Origin: Leucosporidium creatinivorum
Taxonomy: Eukaryota; Basidiomycota; Microbotryomycetes; Leucosporidiales; Leucosporidiaceae
Assembly (NCBI GenBank): GCA_001600635.1
Contig: BCKL01000005.1
Location: 1,018,540 to 1,082,539 of the forward strand
DNA: 64,000 nucleotides
Direction of reading: 5' to 3'
Position numbers and translations under genes: made by a program. The notes beneath the pieces were generated by a model. That model saw only the letters and a list, made by a program, of their open reading frames with translations, had not been told where the DNA came from and searched no databases. Below, piece after piece: positions 1 to 9,624 of the stretch (position 1 is its first letter; the number at the start of each line of letters is the position of its first letter).

Positions 1-587
1 ACGACCAAAGTTCGGCAAGTTCGGCGATGGCGGGAGAGGCCTCGCATTTTGAGGCAGGTCACTGAGAGCCCGTCTCCGGGAGTACATTACACAATAGTCT
101 GAATTGTGCGCCACGCGACCTGATACAAGTTGCAGAAGCTGTTCTGGGATCAGCAGGATCAAGAGCAAGAAGGGGAAGAGGGCGGGGGACAAGGTGGGAG
201 GCAGCAGTAGTCACAAAAAGGGCAAGGACGAGATCTTTCTGCGCATGCTTCTAACCTTGAACAATTCGATAGTCTGTTGCGATGCACTCGAGAATCTCGA
301 GAATGGCAGAGGCTCGGCGCCGAGCATGCGCAGCAGCCTCACCTCTTCCATTCTCTCGCGTATCCTCTACTCCTACGTGCTCTCACTACACTGCTCCAGC
401 GCTCATGCCAGTGCAACATCGTGCACCTTGGATTGTCCTACAAGCAAGCGACAGCATCGAGCCAGCTGAACTCGCTTCCTCATCGCCGAGACAGGCAAAC
501 GAAGCGTATTCCAGCGCCTACTCACAACCACAAAATGCACAGCCTGTTATCCTCATCACTCCAAGCGAACCCCACCTCAACCCCTAC
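1..587. other. Left-edge stretch with no recognised gene
   Basis: Several short overlapping open frames run on the plus strand here, but none resembles a known family and none has a convincing splice structure. It lies beyond the stop codon of the XLF-like gene, so part is probably that gene's 3' untranslated region. An interrupted repeat of CTCGAGAATCTCGAGAATGG lies near 287-306. Nothing else is supported. Confidence 0.4.
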
Positions 588-2193
588 TCAATCCCTCCTC
601 TTCTTGACCGCCGGGGCGCCCTTAGCCTTGGCCTGCTTCGCCGCAATCTTCATCCTCAACGCCCTCATCTCCCTCTCCTCCTTTTCCTCCTTCTCCAACC
701 GTAACCTCTTCTTTTCTTTAGCTCGAGCCCTCTCCCTCGCCTCTCGAGCTTCCTCATCCTCGTCGTCGTCGTCGGCGTCCGAATCTTGCTTCTCGGTCTG
801 GGACTGCGAAGGCGAGGGCGAGCGGGCGGGGGAGCGGGAACGAGCGAGAGAGGAGGCGTGACGAAGAGGAGGTGGTGGAGGAGGCGACTCGCTACTCCTG
901 TCCATCGAAGCGGCGGGACGTTTCCTCGTCGAAGGCGGCTGAGCGGCCGTCGGCGCGGATTCGAAAGTGGGAGAAGCGTCGAGCATGGGCTCGTCCTCCT
1001 CCGTCGCCGGTTCCTCCTCCTCCTCCTCTTCCGCGCCGAGTACGAGCTTGCTAGCCTTCCCTTTGCCCTTCGCTGGACTGCCTCCGACCTTCTTCGGCGA
1101 GCGAGTGGGAGGAGCAGGCGCTTGCGATTCGTCCCAGCTAACCATCTCGCCCTGGGTAATGGGGTGCTTGTGATTGAGGATTTGTTTGGCGGAGAACTTG
1201 GAGGGCGAAGTGGAGGAACGAGGTGGAGCGGGAGGGGGGGAAGGAGAGCGTCGGCGGTCGCGAGAGGTCGAGGTGGAGGCGGTGGGCTGAGGAGTCGGCG
1301 CAGGTCGCAGGAGGGAGGAGGAAGCGCCCAAGAATGAGATCGGTTCTGCGCACGGAGACTGTGAGCTTGGCCATCCAGTAGGTCGCAACGAGCAGCTCAC
1401 CGAGGTCCTTCGCCTTCGACCCCTTCCTGCTCTTTTGCGCCCACCTCTGCATCATTCCACCTCCGCCGTTCCTAAGCAGCGTGGTGCACGCCCTCCCTTC
1501 CTGATTGTATTCGGCTGTTCCCGTTGCATCGAGCGCATCCTGCATCTTGGAGAGCAAAGCAGGCTGCGCCGAGCTCTCCTCCTTGAGCACGCCGATGAGA
1601 GAGGTGGAGAGACCGAGCAAGGGAGTGATGAGCTGGGAAGCGAGGAAGGGTCCAGCATCATGGACGAGCGAGTCGAGGACGAATTGGATGGTGAAGAAGG
1701 CCGGGAGGGAGACAGTCAAGAGGGCCTGCGAGCGGATCGTCAGCTCTCGCACGTCCAGCGAAACGGGCAGAACGCACCTCAGACCCTCTCATATCCAGAT
1801 CAACCTTGGCCTTGCCCTCTCGGATACCCTTGAGCACCTCCTCCAGGCGCTCCATGAGTTCCCTTTCTCCCTCGTCGCCCGCGCCGAAGGTACTCTCGCG
1901 CTGACTCTGCGTCTCCTGCGACTCGTTCAGCGCGTCCCCGATCCTAGTTTTGAGATGGCGCTGAATGACCTCCTCGCAGTAGACGTTGACGAGGTCTGGT
2001 GTAGCGAGGACGATGAGTCCGGGCGCTGGACCGCGCGAGAGGGCGGCTTTGATGAGGAGGTTGGGTGAAGGAGAGTCGGGAGTAGGGAACGAGGCCCAAG
2101 GGACCACGGCGAGCGTCTGTAGCAGATCAGAGTACCGTCAGCGGGCCTATACAGCTGGGTCTGGGAAGTGGAGCTCACGTCTTTCCAGCTCAT
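588..2193 (-). CDS. NEJ1: XLF/Nej1-like non-homologous end-joining factor
   Basis: Predicted nuclear cofactor of DNA ligase IV in non-homologous end joining. Four exons (2193-2179, 2116-1778, 1725-1401, 1345-588) join cleanly into 478 residues; the first exon encodes only MSWKD. Residues about 1-118 fit the XLF head: an early Trp-rich strand (VVPWASFP), LLIKA, then LATPDLVNVYCEEVIQRHLKTR. Exon 3 supplies the second half of the family pattern (FTIQFVLDSL, then LITPLLGLSTSLIGVLKEE), as in XLF where the head passes into the coiled coil. The tail after about residue 226 is long and low in complexity, with Ser/Pro tracts, a poly-Glu run and a Lys/Arg-rich end (KKRRD). Ku-binding tails of XLF are also basic, but no clear RGLFS-like motif is seen. 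It is divergent from the FCP1-like gene across about 600 bp. Assignment is by pattern, since this family is poorly conserved. Confidence 0.68.
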
Positions 2194-2795
2194 ACTGCTG
2201 CTGGAGGCTACTGAAGGGTGCAGGGAGCTGCTGTAAGCTGATAGAGCAGTATTGAGTGGTCCAGCTGCTCTGCAGAACGAGTCGAGTTCAAGTCGAGTGG
2301 ATCGTTGGAGTTAAAGAGGCGACCACCAGCTTGACGCGCTCCTTGCCCTCCTGCGTTTCGCTGCCATCGACTTCGCTACAGCTTCAACCAGCCGATGATC
2401 CTAACGAGCCACAGCACCAGCTGAAAGAGCTGCTCTTCCTGCTCCCGCAATACACTCTACGCCCCGAGCCAGATGCTCGCTTCGCCTCCTCGCCTTGACA
2501 GCAGCTCTCGCCTGGACAATGCTACAGGCTCGATTCTGCACCCTTGCGGCTTCTTATATGCTCTGCTACAACAATGCTGTGCTCCCTTCGCCGCTTTGCT
2601 CGAAGCGGTACACTTGTGCGGGGCGTCAGGAGTCCCCTCGGAGGTCGTTGCTGGGCGCGAAAGTCGTTTGAGGATTCTTGACTTTGTAATTCGCACTCGA
2701 GCACTCTCCGAAGATTGTAAGTCGCTCCCTCACCTTACTGCAGCCCTGTAGTCCCCCAGCTAACCCGCTCCCCTGCCCCCGCCGAGCAGACACCA
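2194..2795. other. Divergent intergenic region between the XLF-like and FCP1-like genes
   Basis: About 600 bp separate two outward-facing start codons. Open frames here are short and show no family similarity. It presumably holds both promoters and the 5' untranslated regions. No clear element beyond scattered GCTGTA-type words was seen. Confidence 0.4.
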
Positions 2796-4315
2796 ATGTC
2801 GTCCATCTCCCGCGTCCGCGTCTTCAACTCGACTCCTTCAATCCGTGCGATGCCAGTCCACAGCGACTCGGACAGCAACTCGGGCGATTCGGACTCAGAC
2901 GATGGCAACCCTGCCACCCACCGCGAGCCGAACGGCGACATCGTCCTTTCGATGAAGGAGCTCAAGATTTCGATGCAGTCCGAGATGCACATGCTCATGG
3001 TCAAGGGCTGCAGGGGAACCAGCGCTGGAGGCCTCCCCAAGACGTCGGCGAGGGATTGTGATGTCCTACACTGTCCTGTGAGTCCCCTCGGCCTTGTCGG
3101 CTCGGCGTTGTTCGTCGCGCACCGCTGACCTTTTCCTCCGATTTTCACAGCCCGACTGCACCTGCAGCGACTGTCCTCGCTGTGTTCGCCGTAACAAGCG
3201 TGGCCACCGCGGTGGACGTGGATCGTCCCGCCACCCTTCCCTCCGAGACCTCTCACTCGCTCCGGCTTCCTCGGGGGCTCTGAGCGACATTACCCCTTCG
3301 GCAGCCTACTTGAGGGCGTCAGCTGTTCCCTCGAAGCCTACCGCGAGTGACCATCCTCTCGTGGTCTTGAGCTTGGACATGGTCCTCGAGTGAGTGCTCT
3401 CCGTCGCTCCGACTTGAGCGCCGAAGCTGACCGGCTCGGCTCCGTCCACAGCGCGAGGCTCCCTAAGCACCTCGCAGGAGGCTACACGGACGTTATTTCA
3501 CGCCCCTACATCCACACCCTCCTCGACTACATCCTCCACCTCCACTCGCCCTGGTCGGTCTGCTTCTTCACCGCGCTGCCTCGCAAGGTCGCCCTCAAGA
3601 CGTTGAAGCAGCTCAAGCTGCCGACCGGAGGACCCGAGAAGGACGAGCGAGACGGAGTCGTCGGAGTCTTTGCTCATGTACGCTTCTCCGTCATCCTCGA
3701 ACGCCGAGCCGCTCGCTGACCCTCTTCCCCCTTAACATCTCACAGGAGGACATGCGCCGCGGCTGGGCGGGCGGTGAGCTCGAAGTCAAGGACCTTCAGT
3801 TCCTCTGGGACAAGCTGGAGGAGGAGGAGGGTATCCGCTGGACCCTCGAGGACACCGTCGTCCTGACCGACAACCCCGGCCACCTGCGCGCCCAGCCGCA
3901 CAACTTTATCCTCGTGCCGAGGTTCGCCTACAGGAGCAGCGTCGCCGCTCAAGATGATCAGTTCTTGCTGATGATGGTTGCTGCTCTCAAGGGTCAGTCT
4001 CAGGGGACCGACGAGGTTGACGCCGGGGAGCGAAGAGCTGACTCTACCATCGCTGAGCAGACCTCGAGACCGAGACCAACTTTGCCTACCACATCAAGGA
4101 GATGGGATGGTTCAACTCTGTACGTCTCTCCATCTCTCCTTCTTCTCTCTCAAACACTCCCTGACTCGCCCTCCACCGCCGGACAGAGCTTCTGGCAGCC
4201 ATCGGCCAACGCCGTGGCAGACATTGGCGTCACTCGCCTCGCGATGTACGTCTTCTGGGCCGTCAGGATCTGCGCTTCGAGCAGGGTCGACATCGTCGCG
4301 TACGGAGGCAACTGA
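2796..4315 (+). CDS. FCP1/NIF-type HAD-fold protein with a degenerate catalytic motif
   Basis: Six exons (2796-3077, 3151-3389, 3452-3677, 3746-3992, 4061-4119, 4187-4315) give 393 residues. The N-terminus is Ser/Asp-rich (HSDSDSNSGDSDSDD), then comes a Cys cluster (CDVLHCPPDCTCSDCPRC) that might bind metal. The FCP1-homology part starts at LVVLSLDMVLDARL and continues with RPYIHTLLDYILHL and VCFFTALPRKVALKTLKQL, then LQFLWDKLEEE and TVVLTDNPGHLRAQPHNFI, matching the order of NLI-interacting-factor phosphatases. In those enzymes the first motif is DxDxT, with the first Asp as nucleophile; here that position is Ser and the Thr is Val, so classical phosphatase activity looks unlikely. The C-terminus after the domain is a short helical-looking segment. 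The start is the first ATG of the open frame; the next in-frame ATG is 18 codons in. Role unknown. Confidence 0.72.
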
Positions 4316-4573
4316 GGGCGCCGAGCGGGCGAGGGGAGTGGGAGGGAAGGAGGGGTATAGAACCGCACTACAGCTCTCGGTATGGAATCGCATCGGACTG
4401 GTTTTCGTTATACGCTCTTGGCCACCCGGACTCAGCGAGAGAGAGAAAGAGCAGAGAGCGAGCCTCTCTCATGAGCGATCTCGGCGACGAAGGATCGGCG
4501 AACGCTTGTCTGTTCGTTTTGCATAACCGCGCCACTGCACCTATACAGCCCGTCGCCCTAACTTTCCTTCCGA
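4316..4573. other. Convergent 3' region between the FCP1-like gene and RNA15/CSTF2
   Basis: Two genes end facing each other here. The stretch reads as untranslated sequence with no recognisable element. Confidence 0.35.
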
Positions 4574-6106
4574 CTAACGACGTCCGCCCATGGAGGCAGC
4601 AGCTTGAGCGCGCTGCGAGGGAGTGAAGGCGAGAGCGAGTCAGCTTCGGCGGTGGAAGGGAGGGGGCGAAGAGGAGAGCGTACAATCTGCATGATGGTAC
4701 TCCTGCTCTCGGCGGGGAGAGCATCGATCTGCTCTTGAGTCATGGCGAGGACCTGTTGAATGAGCTGTATGAGGAGGGGAGATCAGCTCGGCGTTCCTCG
4801 ACCGCAATCAAGGGCAAGGCAAGACGTACCGCTGCCTGATCAGGAGCAATCTGCGCTCCACCAGCTTGAGGAGGAGGAGGACCCTGCGCCTGATGAGGAG
4901 GGGGACCATATCCCGCCTGTCCACCAGCAGGCGGCGGCTTCTGATAATCGCCGTATCCTCTCGGCGGCTGGTGTGGTGGGGTAGGGGCGTTGGCGGGAGG
5001 GTACGAGAGAGGGGCACGGCCGTTGTAGGAGTTGGGGTTGGGAGGAGGAGCGCCGTAGGAGGAGGGAGGGGGAGCCGAGCCGTAGGAGGAGGAGGGAGGG
5101 GGAGCGCCGTAGGTCGAGGGTGCGCCGCCGTAGGATGCTGGTGCGGGTGCGGGGGCAGGAGCAGCTTGGGGCAACATTTTCTGTAATAGTGTAGATCGTC
5201 AGCTGACTGCGAGAGCGACTCGGCGAGGAGGACGAACGCTGAGAACCGCCGGGTCGACAATGTTCATCATGAGCATTGCTTGGAAGAGGGCGTAGGAAAG
5301 CTGAGGGTTGGCGGTGAGGAGAGATCTCGCCTCATAAGGAGAGCTGATGACAAGAGCCTACAGAGCGCGACTGTGTCAGCTCTACCTAGCGGCTCGCTCA
5401 ACGCCCGGAACGCACCTTGACCTGACTCATGATATCCAGCAGCTGTCCCGGCGGCATAGTTCCCAGCGTATGCGAGATAGCATCCGTCGCTTGCTGTCCA
5501 GCAGCCAACGGCGCACCCGTAGGCAACGGCCTTGGGGGCTCAGCAGGTGGTCCTCCTCCAAACCCTCCTCCTCCTCCGAATCCGCCCCCACCACCCCTCG
5601 GCGGTCCCCTCTTACTCGGCGGCGCGTCCTCCGTATCGGCAAAGTCGAGCCTCAGGCCACGGCCTCCTACTTCGACGCCTTGGAGGTTGCGGAGGGCTGA
5701 AGCGGCCGTTTCGGGGTCCTTGTACTCGCAAAATCCGAAGCCCTTGGGACGACCTGTAGCGTGGTCGAATACGAGGCTGTGTAGGCAGTCAGGTGAGCGG
5801 AGAGCAGGCAGCAGAGACGAGCAAGGAGACGCACCGGAAGGAAACGACGGGGCCGACTGAGCTGAAGGTCTGTAGTCGAGCATAGCGAGTCAGCACCTGC
5901 TGATCATCAGTAGTGTACACTCCTACTCACCTCGACGAGCTGTTCCTCGGTGAAGTCGAAAGGGAGATTGCCAACTGCGCGAGAGAAGAGAGCGCGAATC
6001 AGCCCTGCTGCTCGGGTGCAGAGGTGAAAGAGAGCAGCAGCATACCGAACACGACGCTAGAGCGCTGCTGTGGTGCTCCGTAGTTGCCGCCGCCGCCGAA
6101 AGACAT
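4574..6106 (-). CDS. RNA15: Cleavage stimulation factor subunit 2 (CstF64/Rna15)
   Basis: RNA-binding subunit of the mRNA cleavage and polyadenylation machinery in the nucleus. The start [20 protein letters not shown] leads into an [18 protein letters not shown] (RNP2 region), [30 protein letters not shown] (RNP1) and GLRLDFAD. A Gly/Pro-rich linker follows. The hinge that binds CstF77/Rna14 is seen as [20 protein letters not shown] and [21 protein letters not shown]. Then comes a Pro/Ala/Tyr-rich region, and the C-terminal domain [20 protein letters not shown] with [13 protein letters not shown], which in the family contacts Pcf11. The last exon encodes only [12 protein letters not shown]. 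About eight exons with short introns. Domain order and spacing are typical, so the call is firm; exact exon joins in the low-complexity linker are less certain. Confidence 0.92.
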
Positions 6107-6435
6107 GATGAAAGCGAGGTGAAGGTGAAGGGAGAGGACAAGCCTGGGAGCAGAGAGTAAGTCAAGCCGAGAGGAGGGGGGCGCTGCAGGTCATTCGGGT
6201 GCAATGGGCGGGGTAGCGGGTCTAGCCCAATCTTGCAATACGCTCCGATTTTGAGCTTTCGACCTCTGGTCGCCTCTGCTCGAGTACAGCTGGAGCCTGC
6301 TCGGCGCCGAAGCCAGGCTCTCGAACGCTCGCTCGCGTTGACTACGGGCAGATGACAGGTGTAAACAGCGAGGCCTCGACCTCTGCACTCTCATTATCTC
6401 TATCCACATCTATACAATTCCCTCCCACTCGCCCG

Positions 6436-8288
6436 CTACGCATCTCCCGCCAACCCCCTCCTCCTCAGCGCCTCGACCACATCCGGCAATCCCTCCAACT
6501 GCCCCTGCACCACGACCGTCGGCTTGCCACTCTTCTTCCTGTCGCTCAGCAGGCTCGAGGTCTTTGGTCGCAGGACGCGGTTGGCGACGCGGTAGAGGTC
6601 CGAGAGGGTGACGGCGTCGATGAGGCGAGTCATCTCCTCCATTGGGACCTTGTGGCCGTGGACTTGGACCTGGCGCTGTGGATGTGTAGTACGGAGAGTC
6701 AGTGAGGAGGGAGAGAAGAGAGGAGAGGAGGAAGGAGAACGAACCCCGAGATCCTCGACCTGAACCATCCGACTCTCCAACGCCATCATCAGTCCACTCT
6801 TGAGCTGATTCCTCGCCCTCATCAGATCAATCTCGTCCATCCCACCCCTCACACTCCTCGTAATCGAATCCAACTGGTTGGCGACCAGCCATGGCGTCTG
6901 AGCGAGGTAGGTCGGGTGCACCGCGATGTTTAGGCCGAAGAGACCAGAGTCGAGGTAGCAGTGGTGGAAGGAGGCGCAGAAGTCGACCGAGTGGTGTTGG
7001 TTGAGGACGTGGGTGTAGAGGCGCGAGTACATGCCCTTGCCCGGTCCACCTGTCGGAGCCGAGTCGAAGTCGGGGTCAGCGAGCGCCGAGGAAACGAGCG
7101 AGCCGAGGACTACTCACCAGCCGAGAAGCTTCCTCCTCCTCCTAGCAGCACCTGAAGTGTCGCCAACGCATAGATGTCCTCGTCGTGAATGCTCAGTCCC
7201 TCGTAGCCGACGTAGAGGTGGGTGAATTCGAGTTCCGGCTTCTCGAGGTAGAGCTCTCCTCCGGTGTAGACTGCTGGTGCGGTGGAGAGGACTTCAAAGG
7301 TCTCTGATGGGGGGATGGGGGTGGCGTTGAGGTTGAGGTGGGAGGCGGAAGAAGGGGCCGAGGTGGAGAGGTTCTTGGAGAGGGGAGGGGAGGTGCGGGA
7401 GGAGGATGTTGATGAGGAGGCGGAAGGAGAGCCGATGGTGGAGGCTTGCGAATTCATCTCCCCAAAGTACTGCTCCGCCAGCTCGACCAGCTGCTCGTGC
7501 TCGACTCCAGCAGCTGCAACGACCATCCGCTCGGGCTTATACCACGAGTTCAAGAACTCCCTGATCGTTTCGGGGGTCATGGTCTCCAACCGCTCCTCAG
7601 GACACAGCAGGGGGTTGCCCAGCGTGTTCCCCTGGAACGCCACCTCGTGCAAGATCTCGGGCAAGATCATCTCGGGCTTGTTCTTGATCTCGCCAATCTC
7701 CCACAAGGCGGCGTCGCGTTGGGCGTCCAGCTCCTCCGAGGTGATGAGCGGGTTGAGGACCGTGTCGGAGAGGATGGAGAGGACCGAAGGGAGCGAGTGG
7801 GTGTAGGTCGTCGACTGGTACATGATGGTTTCCCGCGAGGAGGATGAGAGGAATTGACCGCCGAGGGCTTCGATCTCCGAGGTCATTTGCTCCGACGTGC
7901 GGTTCGAGGTGCTCTACAGTATCGTGAGAGATGGGTCAGCCTTTGCTGGACCGCCGAGAGTGGCCATGCGAAGAGCCGCCGAAGCCGAAGGACGACCAGC
8001 GAATGAACGCAAAGTGGTCCTGTTCTTGCTGTACGACGATCCACTCACCTTGAAGCCCAACCTATCCACCATATGACCAGCACCCCTCGTCCTATTCCCC
8101 TCGTACCTGCTACCAGCGTCTACGTAGACGCCGGCTGCTACGAAATGGCCCGGAGTCGGATCTGTGGCGACGCGTACTCCGTTGGAAAGGGTGGATACTT
8201 TGAGCGGTAACGGGGCGAGGGGAGCTGATGAGCTGGCAGTGGCCAGGGAGCGCGAGAGCCGAGGAGTGCGTAGGAGCGCTCGCCTCAT
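6436..8288 (-). CDS. MAS2: Mitochondrial processing peptidase alpha subunit
   Basis: Substrate-recognition subunit of the matrix heterodimer that removes presequences from imported proteins. The N-terminus (MRRALLRTPRLSRSLATASS) is a basic, Ser-rich matrix presequence. The M16 fold follows: LSNGVRVATDPTPGHFVAAGVY, then GAGHMVDRLGFK spliced to STSNRTSEQMTSEIEALGGQ, the alpha-type degenerate site without the beta subunit's HxxEH zinc motif. The Gly-rich substrate loop of the alpha subunit is clear: LLGGGGSFSAG continuing across an intron into GPGKGMYSRLYTHVLNQ. A Ser/Thr-rich insert of about 50 residues (near residue 230, around SASSSTSSSRTSPP) separates the two halves and is longer than usual. 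The C-terminus is VEALRRRGLAGDA. It is divergent from uS17m with 210 bp between start codons, so the two mitochondrial genes may share a promoter. Confidence 0.95.
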
Positions 8289-8498
8289 CTTGAGCTGAGC
8301 TGGGAGGAGAGGGGAGAAGGCGAAGGGGAGCTGTAGACGAGGCTGTAGGCTGCTGCGCGAGTTGCTGTAGCCTTTTAGGTCCTAGTGAGAAGCTGTAGGC
8401 GAGTCGGCGAGTGCGAGACGAGGTTATGGCGGGAGTTCAAGAGCTGGCAGCTTCGACTTGCTCCCTTGCCTTCCGCTCATTTCGCTCTGCACCTCAAC
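8289..8498. promoter_or_regulatory. Divergent promoter of MAS2 and uS17m with four GCTGTAG motifs
   Basis: The 210 bp between the start codons contain GCTGTAG at 8330, 8342, 8364 and 8392, all in the same orientation. The motif also recurs upstream of other genes in this window. Function is inferred from position and repetition only. Confidence 0.45.
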
Positions 8499-9064
8499 AT
8501 GTCATTCGCACTCCGCCGTACCGCGCTACAGGTCACCAGGACACCTACAGCACTCCCCTGCCATTGCCTCCCTTCCTCACTCCCCTTGCGCTCCTTCTCT
8601 TCCTCCTCTTCTCTCGCTTCAACTCCAGCAGCAGCTTCCGCCGAAGCAGCAGCAGAACGAACAAAATACGCCCTCCCCAACGGTCTCCTCCTACACGGCA
8701 TCGTCACCTCCACCGGCAAGTGCTCGCAGACTTCCACCGTCTCAGTCGAGCGCAAGTCCGTCGACCACAAGACGCTCAAAGTCCGTTTCTGAGCTCCATT
8801 CTGCTATCAGACAGCTCGCTGACCATCTCGGGCTATCACTAGGAGTTTAAAGCACACACCAAGTACCTCATCCACGATCCGCAATCCCTCTGCGTCGTAG
8901 GGGACCAGGTTTCCATTCGCAACTGCCGCCCCGTCTCCAAGAGGAAGCGCTTCGAGTTGGTCGAGGTCGTCAAGGGTGCTAGGGAGAGGGTGGAGAACAT
9001 GGCAGCTGCTGCGGTGGAGGAGGAGGAGGTCAAGGCCAAGTTGGAGGCCGAGGCGAGTGCGTAG
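8499..9064 (+). CDS. MRPS17: Mitochondrial small-subunit ribosomal protein uS17m
   Basis: Two exons (8499-8780 and 8843-9064) give 167 residues. A presequence-like N-terminus (MSFALRRTALQVTRTPTALP, then Ser-rich) precedes the S17 core: LLLHGIVTSTGKCSQTSTVS, VERKSVDHKTLK, then across the intron EFKAHTKYLIHDPQ, CVVGDQVSIRNCRPVSKRKRF. The S17 signatures are the OB-fold start (G-x-V), the KYxxHD stretch and GDxVxIxxCRPxSKxKxF. The C-terminal tail is rich in Ala and Glu and longer than the bacterial protein. The intron carries a GCTGAC branch site. Neighbouring MAS2 is also mitochondrial and divergently transcribed. Confidence 0.93.
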
Positions 9065-9498
9065 GGGAATCGCCGAAGGAGGGGTCGGAAGAGGTAGACG
9101 AAGGAATGGAATCTCCGTGTACAGCATTCGGAGGATACCCGAGGGGATCAAGTGAGGTGTTGGCGAGTCTGCTAGCCTTTAGCCGAACGGACTGGCGCTC
9201 GGAAGAGCAAAAGCCGTGCTCGGCGATGAGGTTCGAACGCTGCTGGCCTTCTTGCTCTCGATCTTGGGGATACAGAGTCGACGCTGGGTAGAAGATTTTC
9301 TCCTTCGTGTGCTCTAGGACTCTGAGAGCTCTCGCACCCTCAGCCGAGTCGGTAGGGAGAACGTAGGAGCCCTGCTCGGCTCGGCGCTCTGCAGCAAGCC
9401 TCACTCTCGCGCTGGCCCGGTATACCTAGTCGAGAATGAACTCTCGCATCTTGCGCATCTGCTCGGCTTTGTAGCTTACCTCGAATCACTTATTAAGT
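9065..9498. other. Intergenic region before BTB-A
   Basis: No coding sequence recognised. The right end holds CACTTATTAAGTG (9488-9500), an inverted repeat that includes an AT-rich TATTAA in otherwise GC-rich DNA and could act as a TATA-like site for the BTB gene that follows. Confidence 0.35.
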
Positions 9499-9570
9499 GT
9501 GGTCCGTGCGCCGAGGACAAGGGCGGCGAAATCGAGCTCTCAAAGGTTGGCTTCCTCCCACAACCTGCTC
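9499..9570 (+). promoter_or_regulatory. Two-box BTB-family upstream element (BTB-A)
   Basis: Box 1 GTGGTCCGTG lies at 9499-9508. Box 2 is GGCTTCCTCCCACAACCTGC with TC following, at about 9549-9570. A CGAAATCGAG word lies between the boxes. Box 2 ends about 55 nt before the ATG. The same pair precedes BTB-B, D, E and F. Confidence 0.7.
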
Positions 9571-9624
9571 ATCTCTCGTCCCATCTCGCCTCTCGACTCG
9601 GTCGATTCACACATTCTCGTGCAC

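Noticed and set aside
588-861. Long plus-strand open frames rich in Arg/Ser opposite the XLF-like tail
   Set aside because: They are antisense shadows of GC-rich low-complexity coding sequence, with no family similarity.
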